Assembly (NCBI GenBank): GCA_040905145.1
Contig: JBBDSC010000142.1
Coordinates: 1-5,788 of the forward strand
Reading direction: 5' to 3'
From: DATGMS01 sp040905145
GTDB taxonomy: Bacteria; Bacteroidota; Bacteroidia; Cytophagales; Cyclobacteriaceae
Length of the DNA stretch: 5,788 nucleotides
The notes below the pieces were generated by a model. That model did no database searches and was not told the DNA's origin. It was given only the letters and a program-made list of their open reading frames with translations. A program made the position numbers and the translations under genes. Numbering within the stretch: the stretch's first letter is position 1; each line of letters opens with the position of its first letter. This document shows positions 5,563 to 5,788 of the stretch, piece after piece.

Positions 5563-5788
5563 GCTATCCGATAGGAGTATTTTTCAAAAGCTCGGTAATT
5601 ACCTGGATTGTCTGTTTAAACCTGTCCAACGGATATTTTTCAGGGTGGTCTGGCAAGTTGCGGGTCATGAATAGAATGGTGTCTTTCACCTTCTCAGCAC
5701 TCGCAGGCGAGTTTTCTTTAATATTTTCGTAAGCTTTTTGAAATGAAATATAAGCACTTTTGGTCCAGGATACCGTAGAACGTCGTTC
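5496..5788 (-). pseudogene. RelE/ParE-type toxin, frameshifted, start beyond the window
   Basis: Toxins of the RelE/ParE superfamily, partnered with an upstream antitoxin, act on ribosome-bound mRNA or on gyrase. From the window edge the minus strand reads VSWTKSAYISFQKAYENIKE, NSPASAEKVKDTI and NLPDHPEKYPLDRFKQ, then leaves frame and stops at 5566-5564. In the neighbouring frame the C-terminal half continues: RAFEKYSYRIAYRHTDKEIK, ILRLRHVKQEPKS. One missing A near 5611 (CAGAACAAT for CAGACAAT) would join them through QNNPGNYRAFE. The length and order match an approximately 95-100 residue toxin with only a few N-terminal residues outside the window. The normal C-terminal stop is also absent: the restored frame would run on to 5417-5415 through unlikely sequence, so the gene end was probably replaced at about 5495. 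The antitoxin, if present, lies beyond the right edge. Confidence 0.8.

Noticed and set aside
1..5788. CRISPR array, tRNA or rRNA genes
   Set aside because: No regularly spaced direct repeats and no cloverleaf or rRNA-like sequence were seen on either strand.

Overview
The window reads like accessory DNA of a Bacteroidota genome, probably Cytophagales or a relative. The evidence is two FISUMP-domain lipoproteins, a TAnnTTTG-type promoter candidate, a small LuxR-type regulator of a kind common in that phylum, and an IS91-like element carrying a tyrosine recombinase. This taxonomic call is inference; there is no rRNA or core gene to confirm it. Only two genes look complete: a small four-helix membrane protein (from 50 or 95 to 490) and a FISUMP lipoprotein (4039-5310). 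Everything else is visibly broken.

Layout. The left end holds a possible 16-codon tail of an upstream gene, then the membrane protein. Its last codons lie inside a long near-perfect hairpin (476-544) that resembles an integron-type attC site. From about 545 to 2255, mainly on the minus strand, lies a wrecked IS91-like element: a tyrosine recombinase (2128 to about 1267) fused by deletion to remains of an HUH (Y2) transposase (1265-693). A nested hairpin at 2224-2255 may mark its far end. A PAS-LuxR-type regulator (2321-2832) follows on the plus strand with its middle deleted out of frame. After a noncoding stretch with a C/G-rich hairpin and a candidate promoter come two tandem FISUMP lipoprotein genes. 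The first (3121-3947) is a pseudogene with two internal deletions of about 350 and 59 nt relative to the second, which is intact. The right end holds an unassigned gene fragment (about 5311-5562) abutting a frameshifted RelE/ParE-type toxin on the minus strand (5788-5496) that runs off the window.

Taken together, this is a mobile-element and decay zone, not a working multi-gene system. Two damage patterns recur: single-base losses, several in or next to short homopolymers, and larger out-of-frame internal deletions that leave both gene ends recognisable. The first could be true decay or base-calling error; the second cannot easily be sequencing error. I found no convincing undescribed functional system. 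The most unusual items are the attC-like hairpin beside the IS91-like 3' end and the contrast between a rigid FISUMP core and divergent C-termini in the two lipoproteins.
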